Assembly: GCF_000784735.1 (NCBI RefSeq)
Contig: NZ_JSYG01000031.1
Coordinates: forward strand, 1 to 62,975
Source of the DNA: Dickeya undicola
GTDB taxonomy: Bacteria > Pseudomonadota > Gammaproteobacteria > Enterobacterales > Enterobacteriaceae
DNA: 62,975 bases
Direction: 5' to 3'
A program made the translations under genes and the position numbers. Shown here one piece after another: positions 47,818-57,013 of this stretch. Under the pieces are notes generated by a model. The model did not search any database and had not been told where the DNA came from. It saw only the letters and a list, made by a program, of their open reading frames with translations. The stretch's first letter is position 1. Each line of letters begins with the position of its first letter.

Positions 47818-49224
47818 TTAGTCCAGTTGCAGTTGAGGTAATACTTCGCGCACGTGCGCCAGATAATCACGACGCTCTTTACCCATCAGCCCTTCGGAGC
47901 GCGGCAGTTTCGCTGTAAGCGGATTGACGGCTTGCTGGTTAACCCACAGTTCATAATGCAGATGCGGGCCGGTGGAGCGCCCGGTATTGCCGGACAGACC
48001 AATACGATCGCCTCGCTTGACCTTCTGCCCCGGTTTAACCAACAAACGGTTCATGTGCATGTAACGGGTGGTGTATTGCCGCCCGTGTCGCACAGCCACA
48101 AAGTTGCCAGCTTCACTGTCCCGTTCAGCCACCACGACCTCGCCATCACCGACAGCCAGCACCGGCGTTCCCACTGGCATGGAGAAATCTACGCCACGAT
48201 GCGGGGCGATACGACCGGTTACCGGATTAAGACGGCGCGGATTGAAGTTGGAGGATACCTTGAACTGCTTCATGGTAGGGAAACGCAAGAAGCCACGGGT
48301 CAGGCCGGAAGCCTCGCGGTCATAAAATTTACCGTCTTCAGCGCGGAACGCGTAGTAGTTTTTCCCGCCGGTACGCAACCGCACCCCCTGCAGTTCGCTC
48401 TGCTCGCTACGACCATCCAGTATTTCACGGGAAATCAGCACGGCAAAACTGTCATCTTTACGCAGTTTGCGGAAATCCAGTTGCCATTGCAGCGCACGAA
48501 TTACCTCTCGCACTTCGCTGCTGGTCAACCCGGCGGCCTGAGCACTACTGGCGAAACTGCCATCCAGACGACCGACCAGCACCTTGTTCTGCCAATCCCC
48601 TTCCACATTCTCGATTTCTTCACGGAATGTATCGCCACTACGGGTGTAGGTGCGGGTTTCCCGGCGAGACACCTGCCAGGTCAGGGTTTGTAGTGCACCA
48701 TCGCTATCCAGCGTCCAGGTCAATTGCTGACCGATTTTCAGATTCCGCAACGCCGTATTACGATCCGCCAGCGCCGCAATCTCCGACATATCAATACCAT
48801 ATTGCGTCAGAATGCTACTCAGCGTATCGCCGGTAGACACCACATACTCATGGGTGTCGTCGGCGTCTTTATCGTCGAGTTCGTCTTTGATAATGCCATT
48901 GGTGGTGGATGGCTGATCCAAGGGTTCGCTGTTGGCTTCGGTAACATCCGCCGTCGGTGCCGAACCAGCGAGTTGTGAAGTCGCTACCGGTGGTAATGGA
49001 TTGCTGTCCAGAGGTTCACTGGCCGGGGGGTTCAGAGTCTGGATTTGACTTTTTTCACTTTCCGCGTCTTTTACGATAACAGGTGCGTCATTGACCGGGG
49101 GATATGTCATCGGCCGCCAAACCGCGGCGGCCAGTGTGACGACAGTCAGTGATCCCAGCATCACGCGGTGAGGCCGGGGTAGGCTGTTATACGCCAGAGC
49201 GATAGTTCGGACTATCTGCTGCAC
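47818..49224 (-). CDS. mepM: Murein DD-endopeptidase MepM
   Basis: Periplasmic, membrane-anchored zinc peptidase that cuts 3,4 (D-Ala-mDAP) cross-links for cell-wall growth. The 468 residues hold an N-terminal anchor (about 20-38), a LysM-like domain (TGDTLSSILTQYGID), and an M23 domain with ligands in APHRGVDFSMPVG and GPHLHYELW. The start codon is GTG. It is longer than E. coli MepM (440 aa), mostly in the Ser/Pro/Glu linker. It follows znuA on the same strand, as in E. coli. Confidence 0.94.
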   Translation of the reverse strand: MQQIVRTIALAYNSLPRPHRVMLGSLTVVTLAAAVWRPMTYPPVNDAPVIVKDAESEKSQIQTLNPPASEPLDSNPLPPVATSQLAGSAPTADVTEANSEPLDQPSTTNGIIKDELDDKDADDTHEYVVSTGDTLSSILTQYGIDMSEIAALADRNTALRNLKIGQQLTWTLDSDGALQTLTWQVSRRETRTYTRSGDTFREEIENVEGDWQNKVLVGRLDGSFASSAQAAGLTSSEVREVIRALQWQLDFRKLRKDDSFAVLISREILDGRSEQSELQGVRLRTGGKNYYAFRAEDGKFYDREASGLTRGFLRFPTMKQFKVSSNFNPRRLNPVTGRIAPHRGVDFSMPVGTPVLAVGDGEVVVAERDSEAGNFVAVRHGRQYTTRYMHMNRLLVKPGQKVKRGDRIGLSGNTGRSTGPHLHYELWVNQQAVNPLTAKLPRSEGLMGKERRDYLAHVREVLPQLQLD

Positions 49225-49239
49225 TTGTTCCTATCCTCA

Positions 49240-50262
49240 TTATTTTTCCTTCAGGCAGCTCAAATACTGTTCAGACAGTCGCAACAGGAACCGCGTATAG
49301 CTGTCCTTGTCTGGAGCAATGTCACTTCCCAACGGGTCCAGCACGCCAATGCGCACGTCAGTTCCCTTGGCGACAGCATTGATGACTGCTGGCCTGAATT
49401 GTGGCTCAGCAAAAACGCAAACCGCTTTATGCTCAACCAACTGTGTTCGTATCTGGTTTAAGCGCTGTGCGCCGGGCGCAATTGACGGGTTGATAGTAAA
49501 ATGCCCCAGAGGAGCCAACCCATAATGCTGTTCGAAGTAGCCATAGGCATCGTGAAACACGAAGTAACCCTTGCCACGCACAGGCGTCAGCATATTAACA
49601 ATATTTTTATCTGTCTGCGCAAGTTTCTCAGTGAATTTACGCAGATTTGCATCTAGTTTGTCTTTATTCTGCGGCATAAGTTCCAGCAATTTTGCATGAA
49701 TTGCGACGGCAGAAGCCTGTGCCATTTCCGGCGACAGCCAGATATGCATATTGAACTCACCATGATGATGCCCGTCATCGTCGCTATGCTGATGATTTTC
49801 AGGATCATTACTGTGATCATGCCCGTTATCGGCGTGGCTATCATGATCGGAATCATGATGCTCACCGTTTTCCACATCCGTCTGCTCAGGATGTGACTCT
49901 CGTAACAATAGCGATTTGACGGCAGGCTGTAGCCCCAATGCAATTTGGCGCTCTGCTGGCAGCGATTGCAGCGCCTTTGGCAAGAAAGTCTCCATTTCTG
50001 GCCCAATCCAAATCACCAGATCTGCCGATTTAAGACGCTGCATATCAGATGGACGTAGTGCATAATCATGTGGCGATGCGCCATCCGGCAAGAGCACTTC
50101 TGTGGGCGTAACGCCATCCGCGATTGCCGCAGCGATAAACGCCAGCGGGCGAATAGAGGTGACTACAGCAGCAGAGGCAGCCTGTGTAGCAAACAAGGAA
50201 GCCAATAACGCACCAGCCGCAAGTACGATGTTTAGCCATTTATAGTGAGTCACTCGCAACAT
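49240..50262 (-). CDS. znuA: Zinc ABC transporter periplasmic binding protein
   Basis: High-affinity periplasmic zinc-binding protein of ZnuABC. The 340-residue precursor has a signal peptide ending AASA, the ligand regions [13 protein letters not shown] and [10 protein letters not shown], and a long charged His/Asp-rich loop (about 130-170: [16 protein letters not shown]...) that probably captures zinc. It ends with the conserved Cys pair (CVFAEPQ and LSCLKEK). ATG at 50262 is preferred to a TTG two codons upstream. It is divergent from znuCB. Confidence 0.95.
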   Translation of the reverse strand: MLRVTHYKWLNIVLAAGALLASLFATQAASAAVVTSIRPLAFIAAAIADGVTPTEVLLPDGASPHDYALRPSDMQRLKSADLVIWIGPEMETFLPKALQSLPAERQIALGLQPAVKSLLLRESHPEQTDVENGEHHDSDHDSHADNGHDHSNDPENHQHSDDDGHHHGEFNMHIWLSPEMAQASAVAIHAKLLELMPQNKDKLDANLRKFTEKLAQTDKNIVNMLTPVRGKGYFVFHDAYGYFEQHYGLAPLGHFTINPSIAPGAQRLNQIRTQLVEHKAVCVFAEPQFRPAVINAVAKGTDVRIGVLDPLGSDIAPDKDSYTRFLLRLSEQYLSCLKEK

Positions 50263-50291
50263 ACCCAATCATCCGTCGATTTATTAATAAA

Positions 50292-50314
50292 AACGCGTTA
50301 TATTATAACGTCAC
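50292..50314. promoter_or_regulatory. Zur operator between znuA and znuC
   Basis: CGTTATATTATAACG (50296-50310) is a 15-bp near-perfect palindrome with the Zur core GTTATAWTATAAC. Its position between the divergent znuA and znuC matches the E. coli bidirectional znu promoter. Confidence 0.85.
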
Positions 50315-50337
50315 ACACCCTCTGCAAACAGAATTCT

Positions 50338-51096
50338 ATGTCAACGCTGGTTTCACTGGAAAATATTGGCGTGCAGTTTGGCAACAAACCTGTACTTAAT
50401 GATATTTCTCTCACATTGCAGGCTGGTCGTATTCTGACGTTGCTCGGACCTAATGGCGCGGGAAAATCCACGCTGGTCCGAGTGGTGCTGGGATTACAGG
50501 CACCAACCCGTGGTACGCTGACCCGAGCGGCGAATCTTCGCATCGGCTACGTTCCGCAAAAACTGCATCTGGACCCAACTCTCCCATTAACCGTCAAACG
50601 CTTTATGCAGTTGCGCCCCGGCGTCAATACGTCGGACATCATGCCAGCATTGAAGCGCGTACAGGCGGGACATCTACTTGAGCAACCGATGCAAAAGCTC
50701 TCGGGTGGCGAAACCCAGCGAGTTCTGCTGGCGCGTGCCATCCTCGCCCGCCCGCAATTGCTGGTATTGGATGAACCCACGCAGGGGGTCGACGTCAACG
50801 GTCAGTTGGCACTGTATGAGTTGATCAACCAGCTACGGCAGGAATATCAATGCGGCGTGCTGATGGTTTCTCATGACCTGCATCTGGTGATGGCGAAAAC
50901 CGACGAGGTACTGTGTCTCAATCAACATATTTGCTGTTCCGGTACGCCTGAAGTGGTGTCCTTGCACCCGGAGTTTTTGGCTATGTTCGGTCATCGCGGT
51001 GCCGGGCAACTGGCAATCTACCGGCACCATCACAATCACCGTCACGATCTGAACGGAAAAATCATTTTAAAACGACAGGATGGTAATCACGCATGA
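50338..51096 (+). CDS. znuC: Zinc ABC transporter ATP-binding protein
   Basis: ATPase subunit of ZnuABC, 252 residues. Walker A is GPNGAGKST, the signature [14 protein letters not shown], Walker [15 protein letters not shown]-terminal His-rich tail ([10 protein letters not shown]) may help handle zinc. ATG at 50338 gives [11 protein letters not shown]; the in-frame reading back to 50245 would cross the Zur operator. It overlaps znuB by four bases (ATGA). Confidence 0.95.
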   Translation: MSTLVSLENIGVQFGNKPVLNDISLTLQAGRILTLLGPNGAGKSTLVRVVLGLQAPTRGTLTRAANLRIGYVPQKLHLDPTLPLTVKRFMQLRPGVNTSDIMPALKRVQAGHLLEQPMQKLSGGETQRVLLARAILARPQLLVLDEPTQGVDVNGQLALYELINQLRQEYQCGVLMVSHDLHLVMAKTDEVLCLNQHICCSGTPEVVSLHPEFLAMFGHRGAGQLAIYRHHHNHRHDLNGKIILKRQDGNHA

Positions 51097-51878
51097 TTGA
51101 GTTGTTGTTGCCCGGCTGGCTGGCAGGGGTGTGTCTGGCGGTGGCGGCAGGGCCGCTCGGTTCCTTCGTGGTGTGGCGTCGTATGTCCTATTTTGGCGAT
51201 ACCCTTGCCCACGCCTCATTGCTTGGCGTTGCATTGGGTCTGCTGTTGGACATCAATCTGTTCTATGCGGTGATTGCGATAACTCTGCTGCTGGCCGTCG
51301 GGTTGGTCTGGCTGGAACGACGCCCCGGATTGGCGATCGATACCCTACTCGGCATCATGGCGCACAGCGCGCTGTCGCTCGGTCTGGTAGTGGTCAGCCT
51401 GATGAATAACGTCCGTGTCGATTTGATGGCTTACCTGTTTGGCGATCTGCTCTCTGTCACCAGTGAAGACTTATGGCTGATTGTTCCCGGCGTATTGCTG
51501 GTGCTCGGCGTGCTGGGGTGGCAATGGCGCGCCCTACTCTCCATGACCATCAGCCCGGAACTGGCGCATGTCGACGGCGTGGCTATCGCCCGTACCAAGC
51601 TGGTGTTAATGCTAGTCACCGCGTTAACCATCGGTCTGGCGATGAAATTTGTCGGCGCGCTGATCATCACGTCGCTGCTGATTATTCCAGCGGCTACCGC
51701 ACGCCGATTTGCCCGCACACCAGAACAAATGGCCATTTGCGCGATGGGCGTCGGCATTCTGGCTGTCACCGGCGGACTGGCTTTTTCAGCCGGAGCCAAT
51801 ACGCCAGCCGGTCCTTCCGTGGTCCTGTGCGCTTCGCTGCTGTTTATGCTTAGTCTGCTGAAAAAACAAGCGGCCTGA
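51093..51878 (+). CDS. znuB: Zinc ABC transporter permease
   Basis: Membrane subunit of ZnuABC, 261 residues and about eight transmembrane helices. Family blocks [30 protein letters not shown] and [20 protein letters not shown] are conserved. Its start overlaps the znuC stop, so the two are translationally coupled. Confidence 0.95.
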   Translation: MIELLLPGWLAGVCLAVAAGPLGSFVVWRRMSYFGDTLAHASLLGVALGLLLDINLFYAVIAITLLLAVGLVWLERRPGLAIDTLLGIMAHSALSLGLVVVSLMNNVRVDLMAYLFGDLLSVTSEDLWLIVPGVLLVLGVLGWQWRALLSMTISPELAHVDGVAIARTKLVLMLVTALTIGLAMKFVGALIITSLLIIPAATARRFARTPEQMAICAMGVGILAVTGGLAFSAGANTPAGPSVVLCASLLFMLSLLKKQAA

Positions 51879-51947
51879 TGCAACCGTATTATCTTCTATC
51901 AGTAAAGAGACAAATCAGTCTATCGATGTGTTTTAACGTTATCGGAC

Positions 51948-51979
51948 TTATCGCCAGCCCGCCGACGGGCTGGCGATAA
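51948..51979. terminator. Bidirectional terminator between znuB and ruvB
   Basis: Stem TTATCGCCAGCCCG/CGGGCTGGCGATAA with loop CCGA between convergent genes. Confidence 0.8.
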
Positions 51980-52015
51980 CAATGAAAGGCGACCTGCTAC
52001 GCTTCCTACTTTGTC

Positions 52016-53020
52016 TTACTCTTCGCGGGTCAGGCCAAAATGGCGATAGGCGTGCTGCGTAGCAATGCGGCCTCGCGGAGTGCGTTGCAGAAACCCTTGC
52101 TGGATCAGATAGGGCTCCAGCACATCTTCAATGGTTTCACGCTCTTCGCCGATCGCCGCCGCCAGGTTGTCCAGCCCCACTGGGCCGCCCATAAACTTGT
52201 CGATCACCGCCAGCAACAACTTGCGGTCCATGTAATCGAACCCTTCGGCGTCAACCGCTAGCATATCCAGCGCCTGAATTGCCACTTCAGCCGAAATGAC
52301 CCCATCTGATTTCACTTCAGAGAAATCTCGTACCCGGCGTAACAACCGGTTGGCGATGCGTGGCGTACCGCGCGAACGGCGGGCCACTTCCAATGCCCCT
52401 TCTTCCGTCATCTCCAGCCCCAGACACTGGGCACTACGTTGTACGATATGTTGTAAATCGGCAACCTGATAGAATTCGAGGCGCTGCACAATGCCGAAAC
52501 GATCGCGCAACGGAGACGTCAGTGAGCCAGCACGTGTTGTCGCCCCGACCAGAGTAAACGGTGGTAAATCCAGTTTGATGGAACGCGCCGCCGGCCCTTC
52601 GCCGATCATAATATCCAGTTGGTAATCTTCCATCGCCGGGTAGAGCACTTCTTCCACCACTGGCGACAGCCGATGAATTTCGTCGATGAACAACACGTCG
52701 TGCGGTTCAAGGTTAGTGAGCAGCGCTGCCAGATCACCCGCTTTTTCCAGCACCGGACCAGAGGTTGTGCGCAAATTCACACCCATTTCGTTGGCAACGA
52801 TGTTAGCCAGCGTGGTTTTACCCAACCCCGGCGGCCCGAAAATTAGCAGATGATCGAGCGCATCACCGCGCTTGCGGGCCGCCTCGATAAAAATTTCCAT
52901 CTGCTCGCGGACTACCGGCTGCCCGACGTACTCTGACAGCTGTTTTGGACGGATCGCGCGATCCTGTAGTTCTTCGTCAGCAACAACACCAGGTGAAATC
53001 AGACGATCGGCTTCAATCAT
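52016..53020 (-). CDS. ruvB: Holliday junction branch-migration ATPase RuvB
   Basis: Hexameric AAA+ motor that drives branch migration with RuvA. The 334 residues contain Walker [10 protein letters not shown], Walker B LFIDEIHR, sensor GATTRAG and the winged-helix end HAYRHFG. It starts seven bases after ruvA, in the SOS-controlled ruvAB operon. Confidence 0.97.
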   Translation of the reverse strand: MIEADRLISPGVVADEELQDRAIRPKQLSEYVGQPVVREQMEIFIEAARKRGDALDHLLIFGPPGLGKTTLANIVANEMGVNLRTTSGPVLEKAGDLAALLTNLEPHDVLFIDEIHRLSPVVEEVLYPAMEDYQLDIMIGEGPAARSIKLDLPPFTLVGATTRAGSLTSPLRDRFGIVQRLEFYQVADLQHIVQRSAQCLGLEMTEEGALEVARRSRGTPRIANRLLRRVRDFSEVKSDGVISAEVAIQALDMLAVDAEGFDYMDRKLLLAVIDKFMGGPVGLDNLAAAIGEERETIEDVLEPYLIQQGFLQRTPRGRIATQHAYRHFGLTREE

Positions 53021-53027
53021 ACATACC

Positions 53028-53645
53028 TCACAGCGCAGCGCGCAGCGCTTCCCTGATCAAGGTTTCACAGTCGGCCCCCGGCCGCGCCACTTTGCTGACC
53101 ATTCGGCTGGCCTCCTGCGGTTTATAACCTAGGGCAACCAGCGCCGCTTCGGCCTCTGCCTGCGGATCAGCGTCCGGCTCTGTGTTGCCCGTCGCGGTCG
53201 GCAAGGCAATATCGCTGGCGACGTTGAACAGATCGCCGTTCAACCCTTTAAAGCGGTCTTTCATTTCCACAACCAGACGCTCTGCCGTTTTCTTGCCCAC
53301 GCCCGGCAATTTCACCAGCGCGTTGATTTCCTGGCGCTCTACCGCGCTGACGAACTGCTGGGCCGACATGCCGGACAAAATCGCCAGCGCCAGTTTCGGC
53401 CCTACGCCATTGACTTTGATCAGTTCACGGAACAGAGAGCGCTCTTGTTTATTGTTGAAGCCAAACAATAATTGTGCGTCTTCACGTACTACAAAGTGGG
53501 TAAAAATCACCGCTTTCTGGCCGAGCTCCGGCAACTCGTAAAAGCAGGTCATCGGCATATGAACTTCATATCCCACACCGTTGGCTTCAATCAGCACCAG
53601 CGGCGGCTGTTTTTCTAATACGATGCCTCTCAGACGACCTATCAC
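53028..53645 (-). CDS. ruvA: Holliday junction-binding protein RuvA
   Basis: Tetrameric protein that holds the Holliday junction and loads RuvB. The 205 residues include the OB fold ([27 protein letters not shown]), the helix-hairpin-helix motifs ([15 protein letters not shown] and [13 protein letters not shown]) and the C-terminal RuvB-contact domain. The start is GTG at 53645 with AAAAGGAAA upstream. A LexA box lies about 80 bp further upstream. Confidence 0.96.
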   Translation of the reverse strand: MIGRLRGIVLEKQPPLVLIEANGVGYEVHMPMTCFYELPELGQKAVIFTHFVVREDAQLLFGFNNKQERSLFRELIKVNGVGPKLALAILSGMSAQQFVSAVERQEINALVKLPGVGKKTAERLVVEMKDRFKGLNGDLFNVASDIALPTATGNTEPDADPQAEAEAALVALGYKPQEASRMVSKVARPGADCETLIREALRAAL

Positions 53646-53722
53646 GCGATGTTTCCTTTTCATTAGCACCAAAACGTTGGCGTATAGCTTATAACACAAA
53701 AAAAGAGGTGGATACAGAAAAG

Positions 53723-53738
53723 CTGGATGCATATCCAG
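53723..53738. promoter_or_regulatory. LexA (SOS) box upstream of ruvAB
   Basis: CTGGATGCATATCCAG fits CTG-N10-CAG with a symmetrical interior and closely resembles the E. coli ruvAB SOS box CTGGATATCTATCCAG. Confidence 0.85.
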
Positions 53739-53849
53739 ATATAGACAGCGCAGTGAAGTATCTCCAGTGTCGACCTGAGAACCGTGCAACACCGGCGAAA
53801 ATGTACGAGCCGTTTCTCATCCGGCCGAAGAAACCGGCCGGGAACACGA

Positions 53850-54881
53850 TTACACCACCGGGCTATTCAACGCATCGTAATTTTTCCAGCGGTAGTTACA
53901 CCATGAGATCACCCAGCAGGCGACAAACAGTGCCACAACATAGAACCCGGCGTTGCCGAGTTGCTCGTTGAAAGCATCAGCCACACGCCACCATCCGGTG
54001 TGTAGATCCAGTTTATCCGCCAGTAATCCAAGTGCTTCCATACCACCGATAGCCATCGCCACGACAACCGATGTCGCCGTGATGGTCAGGTTGTAATAGA
54101 GCTTACGCTGAGGTTTATTGAACGCCCAACCATATGCCCCTACCATCAATACATTGTCCAGTGTGTCCACCAATGCCATTCCACAGGTAAACAACGCCGG
54201 AAAAATCATGATTGACCAGATCGACATCCCCTGCGAAGCGCCCGCAGCGGATATTCCCAATACACCTATCTCGGTAGCGGTATCAAACCCCAGTCCAAAC
54301 AGCAGACCAACCAGATACATATGCCAGCTTTTGTTCACCAGCTGAAATGTGGTGCGAAATATCCTCCCCATCACACCGGCAACCGGCACATCATCGGACT
54401 GGCTAAGCGCTTCCCGTTTCCCCTGCTTGAACTGCTGAAAACGCGCCCAAACCCCGCGCAGAATCACCATATTCACCAGGGCCATCAGCAGCAAGAATCC
54501 GGCGGAAACGGATGTACCGATAACACCGCCGACATCATGAAACCATGCCATGTCGTCCTGTAATGCGGCAGCTGTCGCCGCCAACGCCAGCGACGCTAAA
54601 ATCACAATGGAGGAATGCCCCAATGAGAACCAGGCACCTACCCCTAACGGCGTCTTCCCTTCCTGCATCATTTTACGGGTAACGTTGTCGATAGCGGCGA
54701 TATGATCCGCATCTACTGCATGACGTAAACCGTAGCACCAGGCCAGCAAGCTGGTCGCCATCAAGGTAGCGTGGTCATGGAATATCCCCCACGCCAGCAG
54801 CCACACCATCACGTTAACCACCACCAGGCCGCCGACTATCACCACAGCACGGGGATTATTCCTGAACAAAAGCGATAACAT
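53850..54881 (-). CDS. NiCoT-family nickel/cobalt permease
   Basis: Single-component inner-membrane transporter of the NiCoT (HoxN/NixA) family, 343 residues with eight transmembrane segments. It has the signature RHAVDADHIAAIDNVTRKM, where the HX4DH core binds the metal, plus LGHSSIV and LFGLGFDTATEIG. ATG at 54881 is chosen over a TTG six codons upstream. It is inserted between ruvC and ruvA on the same strand. The leader has a NikR-like half-site and a GC hairpin next to the start. Substrate preference between nickel and cobalt cannot be read from sequence. Confidence 0.92.
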   Translation of the reverse strand: MLSLLFRNNPRAVVIVGGLVVVNVMVWLLAWGIFHDHATLMATSLLAWCYGLRHAVDADHIAAIDNVTRKMMQEGKTPLGVGAWFSLGHSSIVILASLALAATAAALQDDMAWFHDVGGVIGTSVSAGFLLLMALVNMVILRGVWARFQQFKQGKREALSQSDDVPVAGVMGRIFRTTFQLVNKSWHMYLVGLLFGLGFDTATEIGVLGISAAGASQGMSIWSIMIFPALFTCGMALVDTLDNVLMVGAYGWAFNKPQRKLYYNLTITATSVVVAMAIGGMEALGLLADKLDLHTGWWRVADAFNEQLGNAGFYVVALFVACWVISWCNYRWKNYDALNSPVV

Positions 54882-54899
54882 GCAATACCTCAGTATCAA

Positions 54900-54921
54900 T
54901 CCGGCGGATTTGCGCCGTCGG
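54900..54921. promoter_or_regulatory. Leader hairpin of the NiCoT gene
   Basis: Stem CCGGCGG/CCGTCGG (one G-T pair) with a short loop, about 20 bases upstream of the start codon. Too short for a cobalamin riboswitch. Confidence 0.35.
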
Positions 54922-55058
54922 GTAAATTGCGAGTGTGAGATTTTATAAATTGTTCATACAACGCGGTGTTATCCCAGATCAAAACAGGAAACGGTTACGA
55001 CAAATAGCTGAGGAGCACATCAGAAGAGAAATACATCAGGAGAAGAGAAGTAATAAAA

Positions 55059-55102
55059 CCGGCGGTTATCTGATGGAAAACTGCGTTTCAGACAACCGCC
55101 GG
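55059..55102 (-). terminator. ruvC terminator
   Basis: Stem CCGGCGGTT-TCTGA / TCAGA-AACCGCCGG with one bulge per arm. A partial T tract (TTTTATT) follows on the minus strand. Confidence 0.75.
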
Positions 55103-55118
55103 AACTGAAATATCACCG

Positions 55119-55640
55119 TCAGCGAAGACGCCCACGTGCCAGCGTCAGTTTGTCATGGCTGATACGTGACAAATTTTGGCTGAAATGGCAATGCGTAATG
55201 GCAATCGCCAAGGCGTCGGCGGCGTCGGCCTGCGGGCTGGCGGGCAATTTGAGCAGCGTTTTCACCATGTGTTGCACCTGGCTTTTTTCTGCCGCACCGG
55301 TGCCGACCACCGTTTGTTTCACCTGCCGCGCGGCGTATTCAAACACCGGCAACGACTGGTTCACCGCCGCGACGATCGCCGCGCCGCGCGCCTGCCCCAG
55401 CTTCAATGCCGAGTCAGCATTGCGTGCCATAAAAACCTGCTCGATAGCGAAATAATCCGGCTGAAACTGGGTGATAATTTCACTGACACCGGCATAAATC
55501 AGTTTGAGGCGAGTGGGCAGATCATCCACCGCGGTACGGATGCAACCGCTACCCAGATAACTAATCTGCCGTCCTTGCTGACGGACAATGCCATAGCCAG
55601 TGATGCGAGAACCGGGGTCGATGCCAAGAATAATACTCAT
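55119..55640 (-). CDS. ruvC: Holliday junction resolvase RuvC
   Basis: Dimeric endonuclease that resolves Holliday junctions processed by RuvAB. The four catalytic acids are Asp8 in GIDPG, Glu67 in AIEQVF, and Asp139 and Asp142 in ADAADALA. Length 173 residues as in E. coli. It follows yebC by about 40 bp on the same strand. Confidence 0.97.
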   Translation of the reverse strand: MSIILGIDPGSRITGYGIVRQQGRQISYLGSGCIRTAVDDLPTRLKLIYAGVSEIITQFQPDYFAIEQVFMARNADSALKLGQARGAAIVAAVNQSLPVFEYAARQVKQTVVGTGAAEKSQVQHMVKTLLKLPASPQADAADALAIAITHCHFSQNLSRISHDKLTLARGRLR

Positions 55641-55680
55641 CGCTCTCCCCCGGTTACCTGCTGAGCCAGGAAAACGGCCA

Positions 55681-56424
55681 TTACAGCAGTGCCGCTACCT
55701 CGTCGGAGATCTCACCGTTGTGGTAAACCTCCTGCACGTCGTCACAGTCTTCCAGCATGTCGATAAGACGCATCAGTTTCGGTGCGGTGTCCGCGTCCAT
55801 GTCCGCTTTGGTGGACGGAATCATCGACACTTCGGCCGACTCAGCCACCAGACCGGCGGCGTCCAGCGCATCTTTTACCTGTCCGAAAATTTCCCACAGC
55901 GTAAACACGTCGATCGCGCCATCGTCATAGGACACCACGTCGTCAGCGCCTGCTTCCAGTGCCGCATCCATCACCGTATCTTCATCCAGACCCGGCGCAT
56001 AGGAAATCACGCCTTTTTTGGCAAACAGGTAGGACACAGAACCGTCGGTTCCCAGGTTGCCGCCGCATTTAGTGAAGGCATGACGCACTTCAGACACGGT
56101 ACGGTTACGGTTGTCGCTCAGACACTCAACCATCACCGCGGTGCCACCCGGACCGTAGCCTTCATAAATGATGGTTTCCATGTTGTTGTCTTCATCGCCA
56201 CCCACGCCGCGCGCAATCGCCCGGTTCAAGGTGTCACGCGTCATGTTGTTGGACAGCGCTTTATCAATGGCAGCACGCAGGCGGGGGTTGGAGCCGGGAT
56301 CGCCGCCGCCCAAACGGGCTGCGGTAACCAGTTCGCGGATGATCTTGGTAAAAATCTTGCCGCGTTTGGCGTCCTGTGCTGCTTTGCGATGCTTAGTGTT
56401 GGCCCACTTACTATGACCTGCCAT
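55681..56424 (-). CDS. yebC: YebC/PmpR family protein
   Basis: Cytoplasmic protein of 247 residues, widespread in bacteria. Members have been described as DNA-binding regulators and, more recently, as translation factors that help ribosomes at proline-rich stretches. The N terminus [27 protein letters not shown] is the family signature, with GYGPGGTAV in the middle. It lies in the order aspS-nudB-yebC-ruvC as in E. coli. Confidence 0.95.
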   Translation of the reverse strand: MAGHSKWANTKHRKAAQDAKRGKIFTKIIRELVTAARLGGGDPGSNPRLRAAIDKALSNNMTRDTLNRAIARGVGGDEDNNMETIIYEGYGPGGTAVMVECLSDNRNRTVSEVRHAFTKCGGNLGTDGSVSYLFAKKGVISYAPGLDEDTVMDAALEAGADDVVSYDDGAIDVFTLWEIFGQVKDALDAAGLVAESAEVSMIPSTKADMDADTAPKLMRLIDMLEDCDDVQEVYHNGEISDEVAALL

Positions 56425-56454
56425 AAAAATCTCCGAAAAAAGCCTGTAATTCCC

Positions 56455-56573
56455 TTCATCTTTCGAGCCGCCGTGGCGTTGGCACCCTCGTTTACCCTGC
56501 TCGCTTACAACGGGTAAGCACCAGGATTTACTCGGTCGCTGCTTTGCCGCAACGCGAAATCTATCGGGCTAGA
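56455..56573. repeat. Degenerate ERIC element
   Basis: Reads TTCATCTTTCGAGCCGCCG at one end, CTTACAACGGGTAAGCACCA in the middle and CGCAACGCGAAATCTATCGG at the other end. Each part aligns with the corresponding part of ERIC, but with many substitutions. It lies between nudB and yebC. Confidence 0.6.
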
Positions 56574-57012
56574 CTGGACAAATAACAAATTCTTCAATCG
56601 CCTGCCGGTTGCTCCAGGATTTGGTCAACCGCGCCGCATCGGGCGCACCCAGCCACTGGTAAGCCAGATGTTCACTGATCTCCACCGGGCGTTCATCAGG
56701 TAACGCCAGGCAAAACCAGTGCTCCAGATTATGCGTGACACCAGGGGCATAGCGACGTCTCAAATGAGCAAAAAGCTCAAACTCCACACTGCGTTGACAG
56801 TCAACCAGCGTCAGCGCCTCAGCAGCGATGTCGATGTTAACTTCTTCTTTCACTTCACGCTGTGCGGCACATCGCGCGCTTTCATCCTCCTCCAGGCTGC
56901 CGGTGACCGACTGCCAGAAATCCGGATCATCGCGCCGCTGAAGCATGAGCACCCGTCCGGTATTCCGGGCATAAATCACCACCAGCACCGAAACGGGTCG
57001 CTTATAGTTCAT
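56569..57012 (-). CDS. nudB: Dihydroneopterin triphosphate pyrophosphatase NudB
   Basis: Nudix hydrolase that removes pyrophosphate from dihydroneopterin triphosphate in folate synthesis; it also acts on dATP. The Nudix box GSLEEDESARCAAQREVKEE is intact in a 147-residue protein. ATG at 57012 (MNYKRPVSVLVV) lies two bases past the aspS stop, so the two are cotranscribed. Confidence 0.94.
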   Translation of the reverse strand: MNYKRPVSVLVVIYARNTGRVLMLQRRDDPDFWQSVTGSLEEDESARCAAQREVKEEVNIDIAAEALTLVDCQRSVEFELFAHLRRRYAPGVTHNLEHWFCLALPDERPVEISEHLAYQWLGAPDAARLTKSWSNRQAIEEFVICPV

Positions 57013-57013
57013 C

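Noticed and set aside
54900-55058. Cobalamin or NiCo riboswitch before the NiCoT gene
   Set aside because: Only a short hairpin is present; none of the conserved blocks of those riboswitches is visible.
55600-56517. 305-codon frame antisense to ruvC/yebC
   Set aside because: Crosses two well-supported genes and an ERIC relic; no family resemblance.
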